In this document: in pieces, positions 46,685 through 58,661 of the stretch
Layout: the number at the start of each line of letters is the position of its first letter
Numbering within the stretch: the first letter of the stretch is position 1
DNA from: Powellomyces hirtus
Lineage: Eukaryota; Chytridiomycota; Chytridiomycetes; Spizellomycetales; Powellomycetaceae
Assembly (NCBI GenBank): GCA_025526995.1
Contig: JAHLKG010000001.1
Coordinates: 1,674,001 to 1,738,000, forward strand
DNA: 64,000 bases
Direction: 5' to 3'
Translations under genes and position numbers: made by a program
Notes under the pieces: generated by a model
Database searches by the model: none
What the model saw: the letters and a program-made list of their open reading frames with translations, nothing else
What the model was told of the DNA's origin: nothing

Positions 46685-47602
46685 ATGTCGAACACGAACA
46701 TCTTCTTACCGTAAAAAACGAAAATGATCAACATCTCAACCAAGCGCAATGCCCCGTCACCCCTCAACCCTCCTCCAAACCCACGAGTCTCCAAGACCTC
46801 GACCGCGCACTCTCCACCTCCCCGCGCATAGCCCAGCTCGGCGTCACCCAACTCACCGACTGGTGGAAACTCATGTTTCTCAGCACTCACAAGGGGGACA
46901 TTGACGCTACCTTGCACGCCATTGAGCGGCTCCTGGTGTGGCGCCAGAGCTATGGATGGTATAATTTGCCGAATGAGAACTTCCCTGCTGAGCTGGCGGC
47001 GGCGAAATTTTATTTTCATAAACGCGATATGGAGGGGTTTCCCGTGCTGATTTGGAGAATGGACCGGCATACGGCGAGTAAAAATCAGGAGGAGGTGGAA
47101 CATAATGTGCGGTTCTTAGTGTGGTTTATGGAGAAGGCGATTCGGGAAGGGTTAGTGTGCACAAAGGTGGCACCCGACCTCTTTCTCACGATGGTTTACT
47201 GAATAATCAATTGTGTGTATCTACAGCATCATCCAAAACCGGGTCACCATCCTAATCGACCGTCTCCACATCACCTCCCACAACACCGAATCGCTACAAT
47301 TCGTTCGACACGCCATCCCCAACATCCAAACCGCATTACCCGAAATCATCCACAAGGTGGTGGTGTTCCCGACCAGCACGCTCGTGTACGCGTTGTGGAA
47401 GATGGCGCAGACGTTGCTGAACCCGCGGGTCGTGGGCAAAATTACAATGTGTGGCGGCGGCGATTATCAGAAGGCGCTGAAAGAGGTCGTGGATGGGGAG
47501 AGTTTGTCGAGGAGGTATGGGGGAACGAGTACGGATTTGTTGGATGAGCCCGGGTGGGAGGAACGGGCCAAGGCCAGGCAGGGAATTTGGTGGGATAAGT
47601 AA
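46685..47602 (+). CDS. CRAL-TRIO (Sec14-like) lipid-binding protein
   Basis: Three exons (46685-46710, 46788-47150, 47227-47602) give 254 residues. The core reads GFPVLIWRMDRHTASKN, VTILIDRLHITSHNTESLQF, ALPEIIHKVVVFPTSTLV and LNPRVVGKITM, the order of a CRAL-TRIO pocket. The N-terminal helical CRAL-TRIO-N segment (LTDWWKLMFLSTHKGDIDAT) precedes it. Such proteins carry phosphoinositides or other lipids between membranes. No membrane anchor or targeting sequence is seen. Exon 1 is only 26 nt, and its ATG and splice were chosen because the main frame has no ATG before the conserved helix. A different small first exon is possible. Confidence 0.75.
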
Positions 47603-48070
47603 GGTGGGGTTGTGACGAGGCTTGGGATCTGTGGGATAGTGCAGCTACATGTATTTTTGCCACTCGGGAATGATATTCTATGCTACTAGCGAGCATTGGG
47701 TGCACTGTTTGCTCCTTGTAAATCAGTACAGTGATATCTTGCAAACCTTTCTCCTTTGAACTGCATGATGCAATTTCCTTCCATCCGCACCAACGCACAT
47801 ATTTCCCTGTAACATATAATTAGCCAATGTCAGGATGTTTTTCACATGCGACTGCGTTCCTGACAATTGCTGGCAACCGAGGCTAAGCGAGCTCCGTGGA
47901 AAGTGACAGAGACTCATGCTTCTCCCTTACGTACAGCGCGTTCCTTTAGCGGGACTTTGACGCACAGAAAGACAAACACAACGCATTTCCTTTTCGGAGG
48001 AACCATACGATCCGGATACGTCAGTTAATTGGAAAGCCCATTACCGCATACTTAGTTATTATTTCCTTGC
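47603..48070. other. Intergenic region
   Basis: About 470 bases between two plus-strand genes. No gene, RNA or repeat was recognised. Confidence 0.35.
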
Positions 48071-48999
48071 ATGATGGCCGCGCGACCTAGCAGCACTACC
48101 AGACCCTCTGTCCGTGGTTCGGTTGCACACAGCTCGATTGCCCACAGCAGGCCCAGTGTCGGACTACGAGACAAGCGGTGCACTGCTAACGTGCCCCCTT
48201 CAAGAGAAAGTATTGTACTAAAGGGACATCGGGAACGATTGCCGGCGATGGAAAAACCCCAGATTGTGACTAAGACGGGGGGTGGGCATCAGATTATGAA
48301 GCGAGATGGGAAGACATTCTGGGTCTCGGATGATGATTATGATTATTATAAAGAGGTTGGTATCGTGCGTTTTAGAAGAGGATGTTGGATTCGAAGTTGA
48401 TGAAACTTTCTTTTTGTTGGGGTGGATAAGGCTTTCAATCTCTTTGATCGGGATAAGAGTGGAGCTATTGATTTGGATGAGCTCGGAGCTGTCATGTCGA
48501 GTCTGGGATTCCAGCCCAGTGCAGCGGAACTTATGGCGATGATAGATAAAGTGGATGCCGGTATGGCTCTTTGAATATCAAACAGATAGCAACCACAAGC
48601 CCTGAGGCTTGCTCACTAATCAACCTCCGCAGATCAAACCGGGACTGGTAGGTCATCCCACATATCTCACTCATTCTTCAAAGTAACCCGATCATATTGC
48701 TAACGCACATTTTACCCACAACGCCAGTCGAATTTGACGAATTCCTCCAAATGAGCCATGAATGGATGATCCAAGGTCGACTAGAGACCGAAGACCAGAT
48801 CCGGGAAGCATTTGAGACAATCGATCTGGATGGGAAAGGATTTATAACTGTGGAGACGCTCGAACGGCTGTTGCAGATGCTGTTTCCGAATGAGCAGAAA
48901 TCGCCGGATGAGATCAAGGATATGATTAGGGAGTTTGATACGGATGGGGATGGGGTGGTGGGATTTGCGGATTTTAGAGGGATTATGACTGAGACTTGA
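48071..48999 (+). CDS. Calmodulin/centrin-like EF-hand protein with N-terminal extension
   Basis: Four exons (48071-48355, 48431-48560, 48634-48648, 48728-48999) give 233 residues. About 95 N-terminal residues, basic and Ser/Arg-rich, precede the EF-hand part. The first loop is DRDKSGAIDLDE (canonical), the second DADQTGTVEFDE (canonical, spread over three exons), the third DLDGKGFITVET (missing the last acidic position) and the fourth DTDGDGVVGFAD (the last position is Asp instead of the usual Glu). Four EF-hands in two pairs resemble calmodulin, centrin or the zoosporic-fungal flagellar EF-hand proteins. The N-terminal extension sets it apart from canonical calmodulin. Exon 3 is a 15-nt microexon lying within the second loop. 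Confidence 0.85.
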
Positions 49000-50322
49000 T
49001 GGGTGATGTGGGAGGGGCCGAGATGCAGTATATGTGGCAAGACGCACGTTTTGTCACGGCATAAAACACACGTGCGATCATGAGGTTAACGAGAGAAAGA
49101 CCAATCTGTGCTGCCGCCGTATATCAGCAAACTGAAGTTTTTGGCGACAGAGATCCAAAACCATCCCCACATCTCGGCGGTGAATCACAGCGTCATTCAG
49201 AACGCACACAACGTAAACCAATGGTACCACTGGTGTTCATTTCATTGGCGAGACGAAGGCGGCAGAAAAAAAAGTCTGCCTTATTGCTCTCTCCGAGTCC
49301 TTGTTCGGGGTTCTTTACAAACGCGTGAAAGTAACGCCTGCACAAGAGAGCAGGGCGATGCTAGATGTATATGCGAGACAAAAAAAAGTGTAGTATCGTC
49401 ATCATCCTTGTTCGAGGAAAGAACAGACTCTTGCCATTGAGGCGATAGGAGAAAAGGAAGATGTGTGCAGCTGCCAAATAATAACACGCTGTCCGCTTTA
49501 AAGGAAAGGAAAGGTTTGCTGTTCATTTTTCAGGTGCCGCTTTTGCGCTTTCCATTAAAGACAAGACAGAGCTATGGCCAGAGGCAATGACGGGAAAGAC
49601 AAAACGTGACTTTCACATGACAAAATCCAACAACTGCTCGGCCCTTCCAAAGTAGTTGTTACGGCCGTCGCACAGATCTAAGCCTTTGTTCTCATATACC
49701 ATGACACGGATTGAACAGTGTTCCATTAAATGACCCGATCCCCGATCTATATAGTTTGGATGGAAGGCAGCATAATCCAATCGTCAAAAATCATTCTCGA
49801 AATGCGGGGCCCGGGCTTTCAATTATCTAGAACATCACCGCGGCACAATAACCGCCATAATAAACAGGAGGTTCAATTAGTTTTGGGGAGTCAAAAGCTC
49901 CGTCTGGCTGTTTAGCGCTTTTTTTGCAGATTCAGGAGGTGTGCTAAAACCGCGTTTCGCGCATTGCGCCGAACTGTTTCGCGTTAGATAAGCGTTCTCT
50001 AGGCGTGTCATCCATCCTTTCCTCTCCGGCGAAATATCGTACCCTATCGCCCAGCAGCTTTCCTTTCCCCACGTGTTACCTTTACCCCCCAACAGCAAGC
50101 TCTGCCACCCACCCACCCACCCCACTCTTGCTGACGCCTCCCAGGTCCCTGCTTCGATAATTTCAGCCTTGACGAACGAGGTTTTCTTCGTGTTCCAAGT
50201 TCCCGGAAAGAGGACAAAAAAATGGAGTGTGCGGAAAGGTATAAAGGTAATTGTCCCGCCTCGCGAACCCCTCGCTAACCCTTCAGATTCACACCACTTT
50301 GTCCCATTGAATCCGCTATACA
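49000..50322. other. Long intergenic region with one coding-like patch
   Basis: About 1.3 kb before a secreted protein gene. At 49108-49440 (plus) a frame begins with coding-like sequence (ISKLKFLATEIQNHPHISA, WYHWCSFHWRDEGG) but soon turns low-quality. No family was recognised and no splice plan joins it to a neighbour. The 50.0-50.3 kb part is the likely promoter and leader of the next gene. Confidence 0.3.
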
Positions 50323-51685
50323 ATGAAGATCTCGCCTCTTATACTGTCTGCTTTCGTTCTGAGTGGCACCGCCTTTGGCCGACCGGTATGTTTGTCAATT
50401 TGTTGTGAGGGTTAGGATGGAGCGCAGGTACTCATGATTTCGCGTCTCTCTTTTGCGCTTCTAGAACGCCCGGCGCCAATATGACTACGGAGCCCAGGAT
50501 TCCCCCTTGCTGGAATCTCCCAACACCGACTTTGCTGCCTCTCCGACTCTTACCGCCGAGAGCATCTCGATTGCCTCTGCCCCTACCACTGAAGCAGCGG
50601 TGGACACTGCAACCGCTTGCCAGGCGAACCTCCCCGCCGCCACCGTCACCCGTACGATCATCAGGATCTGCAGGCCAAAGGCGACCACCGTCGTCGCATC
50701 TGCATCCGAAGTCGTTATTAAGAATGTGCCGACCGAGACCGCCGCTCCGCACCCCGTGTCGACTAGCGAGGTGGTCATCCTGGCGGTTACGACCCCTGAG
50801 GCTACGGCTACGGCCATGTCCCAGGAGACGCCCGTTGCGAGCACTCTCGATGCGGCATCGCATGAGACCACGCCCGCGACAGTGACTCCTACCGAGGCGA
50901 TGCCGCACACTCCCGAGGTGACTATCCAGGCTGCTCCCATGCCGCACGAGACTACCCCTGCGGTGGTCCACCCTCCCGAGGTGACTATCCAGGCGGCTCC
51001 CATGCCGCACGAGACTACCCCTGCGGTGGTCCACCCTCCCGAGGTGACTATCCAGGCGGCTCCCATGCCGCACGAGACTACCCCTGCGGTGGTCCATCCT
51101 CCCGAAGTGACTATCCAGGCGGCTCCCATGCCGCACGAGACTACCCCTGCGGTGGTCCACCCTCCCGAGGTGACTATCCAGGCTGCTACCATGCCGCATG
51201 AGACCACCACATCGGCCGTGGTTCACGAGACAACAAGCGCAATTGTGCACCCTCCAGCGGTGACCGTACAAGCCGTAACCACCCCACACGAGACTACCAC
51301 AGCGATCGTGGCTCACCCCACCACCCCTATCGCCCACCCTCCCGCAGTGACCGTTCAGGCCGTAACCACCCCTCACGAGACCACCACCGCGCCCGTGGCT
51401 CACCCCACTACCCCCAGCGCGATCGCCCATGAGACCACCTCGGCCGCGGCCGTGACCATCCAAGCCGCTACAATGCCCCACGAAACCACAACGGCCGCGG
51501 CCGTGACCATCCAAGCCGCTACAATGCCCCACGAAACCACAACGGCCCCCGTAGCTCACGAGACTACCACCTCGGCCGCACCACACGTCCCCGAAGTGAC
51601 CGTCAAGGCCGCCGAGACACCCACTCCGGCACACCCCGCGCCAGCGCCCAAGCGAGCTAAGAAAATGCCCGCCAAGGCCCACTAA
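50323..51685 (+). CDS. Secreted Thr/Pro/Ala-rich protein with 21-residue repeats
   Basis: Two exons (50323-50385, 50465-51685) give 427 residues. Exon 1 is exactly the signal peptide (MKISPLILSAFVLSGTAFG). Exon 2 begins NARRQYDYG, with a dibasic RR that could be a processing site. The mature part is Thr/Ala/Pro/His-rich with only two cysteines (TACQ, RICR). A 63-bp unit encoding PEVTIQAAPMPHETTPAVVH is repeated about five times, followed by diverged copies (AVTVQAVTTPHETT). The C-terminus is basic (PKRAKKMPAK). High Ser/Thr content suggests O-glycosylation and a wall or matrix role. No GPI signal is visible. It may be related in style to the other secreted repeat protein at 41091 but shares no obvious sequence. 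Confidence 0.85.
50911..51225 (+). repeat. 63-bp coding minisatellite, five copies
   Basis: TCCCGAGGTGACTATCC (or TCCCGAAGTG) recurs at 50911, 50974, 51037, 51100 and 51163, exactly 63 bp apart, with very few differences between copies, implying recent expansion or gene conversion. Confidence 0.92.
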
Positions 51686-52522
51686 ACGACAGATGGGGTT
51701 TGAAAATTGCTTTGAAGCAAATGTAAATTGTTTGTACATATTTTGTAGATTTGTGTAGAATATTCGAAAAGAAACGGAACACTGCAATAGGCACATAGTA
51801 GATAGACAGAGTAGCGTGAGACTTTCCATAGATCGCTTATCTGTATCTTTTGCTGAATAACACATGTGCTGTAGAAAGCTACCTTTGATGAGTGTTGGTT
51901 CAGGTTTGCTTACTCGAATTCATTTGAGTGAAATCACAAGGCAACGACCTACGCGGAAGACTGCTGGCTGTCCTTCTCGTCCGCCAAGCTACCCGAATGT
52001 TGCAACTGTGATTGCCTGTTGAGACCAAAGTAGCAGGTGTCGGAGATTGTTTGATGCTGACATAAATGTCGCAGTTGAAGGAAACTCGGATGCAGATGAG
52101 ATATCACCTCGGTGTCCTGGAGAGTAGTGTAGAGGTACTGCGATAAGACTTGCGAGGAGCAAGTGGGCTCGCCAGCAGTTGGTAGGCGGAGTTTGCAGAT
52201 GACTGATGTGCACATATTCGCTTCCCTATGCTTCATGAAACAATCACACAATCAGGGCATTGCCGGCGCTGAACATGTGAAGGATGTGGATGTGACAAGC
52301 GGGACAATTGACCATTCCGCAGGAGAGCGAGTTTACGTAGGACATTTTATCTATTGCGAACGTTATACAGATTGCGTCTCCCATCCTCCCTTCCCATGCT
52401 ATAATGGATACTCCCTCCAGCCCTGGTATAAAAGTGTATGCCTTCCATCTGACGAACAAAAAAAAATATACGGTGCGATTGCAAAATTCTATCATCTCCT
52501 CTGCTTTGTCTCAAAACTCAAT
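51686..52522. other. Convergent intergenic region
   Basis: About 840 bases between the 3' ends of the secreted protein gene and the aquaporin gene. Short frames (51949-52251, minus) show no recognisable domain. No RNA or repeat was noted. Confidence 0.35.
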
Positions 52523-54215
52523 TCATTGGGCGTTAAGGGCAGCCCATTCAATCTGAGCTCGGCTGACCCGGACCGAAATGTGGCGAGTGTCAACACCCTG
52601 AGAGGGTTCCCTCTCGTGGGCCTTGTAGTCGCTGAACGGGGGTGGGGTAGCGGTTGCCGAGGTCCTCTCTTGGGTATTGACCGAAATGTGGCGAGTGTCA
52701 CCACCCTGAGAAGGTTTCCTCTCGCGCGACTTATAGTCGCTGAACGGGGGCGGGGTAGCGGTTGCCGAAGTCCTCTCCTCGGTGATCTCTGTCATGGGGG
52801 TGGGAGCCGGTGCAGGTGGCCTGATCGGGATTGGCCTCACAACCGGGATCTCTGCCATGTCGACAACGACATGATCAGGGGGGGAAGATCCGACTGCGGG
52901 TGTCTCGTACAGGTCTGCTTCTCGAATGGGGTTGGGGTCGATTGCCTCGGCATGGATAAGGTCCGCCTCCGACATGCCCGGATTACCCATTTCGAGGACC
53001 GTCGCGTGGCTGGCATGAATGCCGTCAGGGTTCCTGCCCACGTTGTTGGTGGGGCCGGGCAGAATCCCTGCCACGCGGGCTTGGCGTAACGTGATGGGGC
53101 TTGAGAGGAAGACGGCCTTGTAAAGAGTGCCGGTGACGATGGCGGCGCCGAGCGGGGCGGCCCAGTAGAGATAATGCTCGGTCCACATACCGGCGACGAC
53201 AGCGGGACCTACATGAGGGACAGCATCTTGTCAGATACGAACACGAACGAACATGCTATTTAAGTAAGCCCTTACCAAGAGAACGAGCGGGGTTCATGGA
53301 TCCGCCGGTGATACTACCACCGATGAGGACGCCGATGAGAACGGCAAACCCAATGGGAATGGGAGCGAGCGCCTTGATGACTCCGTTGGCGCCGCCGTGA
53401 ACTGCCGTGCCGAGGACGGTGAACACGAGGATGGTAGTGATCATGAACTCCATCGTGAATGTTCGGCCTGCTGTGTCAATGGGGACGGTGGCACCAAGAG
53501 TTCCGGACACTAATTAGGGGAGGCAAACAAGATAGAGCAATGAGCAATCAATGACGAAGGGCGTTAAGCACAAAATTATTACTTACATGCAGAGCCGATA
53601 GCCAACTTGAACAGGGCCGCACCAGTAATGGCACCAACACATTGACTGACAATGTACGAGATACCTGTCCAGAATGAAATGGCTCGAACAACCATGAGCG
53701 AGGTTGTGACGGCAGGGTTGAGATGCCTGAACAAGATGAGAAGAGAACAGAAGATGCTCATTAGGCGAAGCAAGAATGATCAGAGACGATAACGCTAACA
53801 TACCCGCCAGAGATTGGGCCAGTAGCAGAAACCAGGGCCGCGATGGCAAGCCCCTGCGTCAAGGCCGTAATGAGGAGGCCAGCTCCTTTGGTTTCACCCA
53901 GAGCGGCTGGGATGCAGGCACTACCTGGATGAGATGCAACAATGGTGTGGATGTCAGAAGAAGCTGGCCGATGATATCGCACGAAGAGCACATACCTGCG
54001 ACAGCGAAAACGAAAAGCATTGTGCCAATCAGCTCGGCACACATTGCACGAGCAATACGCATGCGCGGGGTAGGGCCCCCCGAAATATCTTTGGCCATGA
54101 AGTGAGCGGCAGACTTGGCCGAAGTTACCACTTTCTTGAAGCTAGGTTGACGGTTCGCCGCCAGAGTGTTACTGTGCGGAGGCACAGCGTTTTCGGTGGA
54201 AAGACGAGTAGACAT
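52523..54215 (-). CDS. Aquaporin (MIP family) with long repeated C-terminal tail
   Basis: Five exons (53996-54215, 53804-53924, 53587-53726, 53276-53509, 52523-53208) give 466 residues. Six membrane segments with two NPA boxes: HLNPAV (117-119) and SMNPARSLG (233-236). The residue after the second NPAR is Ser, not the Asp typical of glycerol facilitators, and loop lengths are short, so this looks like a water channel. The cytosolic N-terminus has about 60 residues and the C-terminal tail about 180 residues, Pro/Thr/Glu-rich, with a 36-residue unit (RTSATATPPPFSDYK) present twice. No known tail partner. All splice sites are GT-AG and keep the channel in frame. Transport selectivity should be tested, as sequence alone is suggestive only. 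Confidence 0.9.
52571..52786 (-). repeat. 108-bp duplication in the aquaporin tail
   Basis: Two direct copies starting with GACCGAAATGTGGCGAGTGTC at 52571 and 52679, 108 bp apart and in frame (36 residues). Differences are few. Confidence 0.85.
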
Positions 54216-55078
54216 CTTTCAGTTCGGATCTTTTGATTCTGATCCTTCAATCCTGGTTCTTAGGCTTGGGAACTCGTGGATCAATCTGAAATGATCCGTT
54301 TTGAGATTGGAGTAGAGGAGAGTAGGGGGCGGGGGCGGGAGAGCCGGGGCCTTTTATAAGAAACAGGACGGGGAGATGGAGCGGAGATAGATTCGCTAAG
54401 CTGTAAGCGCGCCCCGTGTCAGATTTCGAGGGTCGACAGAACAATGCGAGGCGCTCGTTGCTCAGTGCAATGTGAGAATATGTGAGTCAGAGAGCGTTGG
54501 GTGATGACGGCAGCTTACGCAAATCTGAAGGTCAACGCACACAGATGGCCTATTGTTTTGCAATGTTTTCTTGCACAGGCTTTTTGCACATGATTGTGAC
54601 GGATGTTGCGTCACAGGGGGCGCGTTCTAGAGCGTGCGAGCCATGCATTGTACTTTGTCGCCCCAGGTCTTTGGTGAGCTTTTTTGCTTGTGAGCAGCGA
54701 TCAGCTGCACACGCTTGACCGAAAGAGGGATTGAATGTCCCTTCATATATGCACCCCATGATCCGTTACCAGCCAACTGGAGAGCGCTTCAGCACAGAGC
54801 TTAGATCTGAACGTAAGGTTCAGATACAGAAAGCTGTAATTTCCAAAACGATATTTTTCAGGTAGAGTTCGTTGTCGCATTATTTTCTCATCATCTGCAT
54901 CCTGACTACGGGTAGTGCTCGCTCATCCATTCCGCTGGAAGACAAGGCTTTCCGCCAACTCCGATCGGGTGAGGTAAGCGCGATTCACGTGACAAACGCG
55001 GCCTTTGGTGGCTGTCCGATTCACAATCGTTTGCAGTTCGCGCTTTCTTCCCAGCATCCCTTCATCTTCCCAACAAAG
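54216..55078. other. Divergent promoter region (aquaporin / NTF2-like gene)
   Basis: About 860 bases. A GGGCGGGGGCGGGAG patch lies near 54325. No gene was recognised; short frames at 54482-54759 lack features. Confidence 0.35.
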
Positions 55079-56453
55079 ATGGCCGAAAATCCCAATCTCG
55101 TTGCCGCATGGCAAGCATATAAGCGCACTCGTGGTGCTCCGCCAAAGGCCGTTCCGTCCCGTTTCGGTTAGTATGTTCGCTCTTGTTGGCCTATCGTTGC
55201 TGTCAAACTGATCATTCCACGCACGCGAGCAGACTCCGAATGCGTGATCTCGTATGTTCCCACGGGAGTTATCTTCCGGGGTCATCGAGAGATTGAGATG
55301 CTTCTTGATCAGATGCGTAATACCTACTTCTACATTGAAAGCACAGAGGTTCTTTCTACAATCTTTGGCAAAAGCGAAGTAGTGAGTATTGATTTTTTCA
55401 CTGACGTTTGGGGCTCTGACGCGTGTGAGCAGCGTTATAACCTTGTGTCCCGTCTAGGTTGAAGAATCTTTGCTGACTATCCGACATGAGAGGCCCATTG
55501 AGTATCTTTTGCCTGGCATCAAGGACACCGGTCGAGTTCTTACTTGTGCAATGTGCACCGTCTCTACCTTCCGTGATGACAAGCTGTTGAGCCAACGAGT
55601 GTACTGGGATCACGCTAGCATGCTGCGCCAAGCGGGAATTCTTCCGCAGAGCGTTCGTGGACGGACAGGAGGCGAGATCTCGATCAAGGTGGCCGGCACT
55701 GAAGTTGGCAACGTGGTCAAGGCGGCTATGGTGCAAAACGATGCTGCGAACGATGTCACCGCCCAAAAACCTCAAGTTAACGGAGACGTGGCTGTGGAGC
55801 AAGCCGTGTCTGAAGTTGGCCAACGACCTGTTGCAGCAAAGGCTGCCTCGCAAAGCTTTGACGAGCAGCCAATTGTGGTGAAGCAGCCTGCGAGTATCAC
55901 AGCACAATCATTCGATGAGCAACCAGTAGGTGGAGTGAGACGAGCGGTGCCCTCGTCTTTGGACGAGCAAATTGTTGGAGCAAAACGAGATGCTTCCGCT
56001 TCAGCTTTGCCAGAACCTTATGGTGGCGCAGAGGTGAATGTCGCAAACCGTTCGAACCCTGTCACGGGATCGAGGCAAAGTGTGCGCTTGTACGCGCCTC
56101 CTGGAGGTGTTTCCCAGATCAGTCTGGCTGCCGGCTCCGAAACCTCCGATGCATCCAGCCGCCAGCGCCATGTCCCACGAGGATCCTCGCATTCGAACGT
56201 ATTTGGCAACAACGACGACATCGTTGCTGCTTCGAATGTATCTGCTCGCAACCAATATGCAGCTCGAGACCGCGGGACTCTAGGATTTGGCCATTCACCA
56301 GAACCGACACCGGCTGCTGTGCGCACAGCGCGGCCCACGAACCGTCCTGTGACTGCCGAACAACCTACAGGTGCTGCCCCTGTCACTGGCGATCGGGTGT
56401 CTGTCCGCCTGTTTGCGCCTCCAGGGGGTAACTCTCAAATCTCTTTCGGATAA
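55079..56453 (+). CDS. NTF2/SnoaL-like domain protein with C-terminal PPGG motifs
   Basis: Three exons (55079-55166, 55233-55381, 55458-56453) give 410 residues. The N-terminal part, VISYVPTGVIFRGHREIE, SLLTIRHERPIEYLLPGI, and LLSQRVYWDHASMLRQAGIL, matches the SnoaL-like NTF2 fold found in fungal proteins of unknown role. The C-terminal ~240 residues are disordered and carry SFDEQP-type repeats and two copies of a motif, SVRLYAPPGGVSQISL and SVRLFAPPGGNSQISF, the second at the extreme C-terminus. This PPGG motif resembles the short conserved repeats of the microtubule-linked SPIRAL1 and HN1/Jupiter proteins. That link is inference from pattern only. The start at 55079 is the first ATG, since the upstream open frame lacks one. 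Confidence 0.8.
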
Positions 56454-56844
56454 AGGGTCCTATGGATTACCTCTCTTTAGCTCTAGTATTGTAGCTGCGA
56501 GTTGTATAGATTGTCCATTAGTTCATTACGATGTACAATGTGTATTTATTACTACTCTCCTGCCCGTGTATATCTACCCGGGCACTCTCGGAGGTGGACG
56601 ATTTCACTTCCGATCTTTCGCGGCGTTTGAGTCGCGCCTTCGCGTCCACCTCGTGCATGCGTTTTGTTTGTGACTTCACGCGTCTGGCCGGCGCCTGCCG
56701 GTGACACCCGTCCGTCCTCCCATCATCTCCTCGTTTCTCAAAAGTCGTAGCCCCTCGATCGTTCGCTACATCCTCCATCCATTTTCGCGCAACAAACCAC
56801 CCATTCCCCACACTCTTCACTCCACCTTACATACTCTATTCACA
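56454..56844. other. Intergenic region (MDH promoter)
   Basis: About 390 bases between two plus-strand genes. The last ~130 bases are C/T-rich, consistent with the malate dehydrogenase leader. No other feature was seen. Confidence 0.4.
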
Positions 56845-58341
<1,497 letters not shown>

Positions 58342-58661
58342 GTGCACACCTGTAGACTTTTAGATGTCTTTTGATTTTTATCATTGAGAACTGCTTTTCT
58401 GTTGACTTTCGGCCTTTTTGTTGGCCCGTCCCTTGGATTATAGTGTATGCTGTCCTTTTACATACATCTTCTGGCATTAGGCATAGCTTTCTAGTGTAGT
58501 ATTCCCTAGTTGTGCAGTAAAGCATCCCTTCAAACCGAATGACACATCGTTCAATGGAAATGCAATCATATGGAAACGGTGTGATGTGAAGATCTATCTT
58601 CCTTACTAGCTGCATCTACAGAGACGTTATCAAAGTAACTTAGCTACACTAGTGTTGATGG
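58342..58661. other. Convergent intergenic region
   Basis: About 320 bases shared by two 3' ends. T-rich, no gene seen. Confidence 0.4.

Noticed and set aside
46725..46790. ATG at 46724 as the start of the CRAL-TRIO protein
   Set aside because: Its frame differs from that of the conserved helix and runs into a stop, so a spliced 26-nt first exon was preferred.
50432..51865. 477-codon minus-strand ORF
   Set aside because: Mirror of the 63-bp repeat unit of the secreted protein gene and its flanks.
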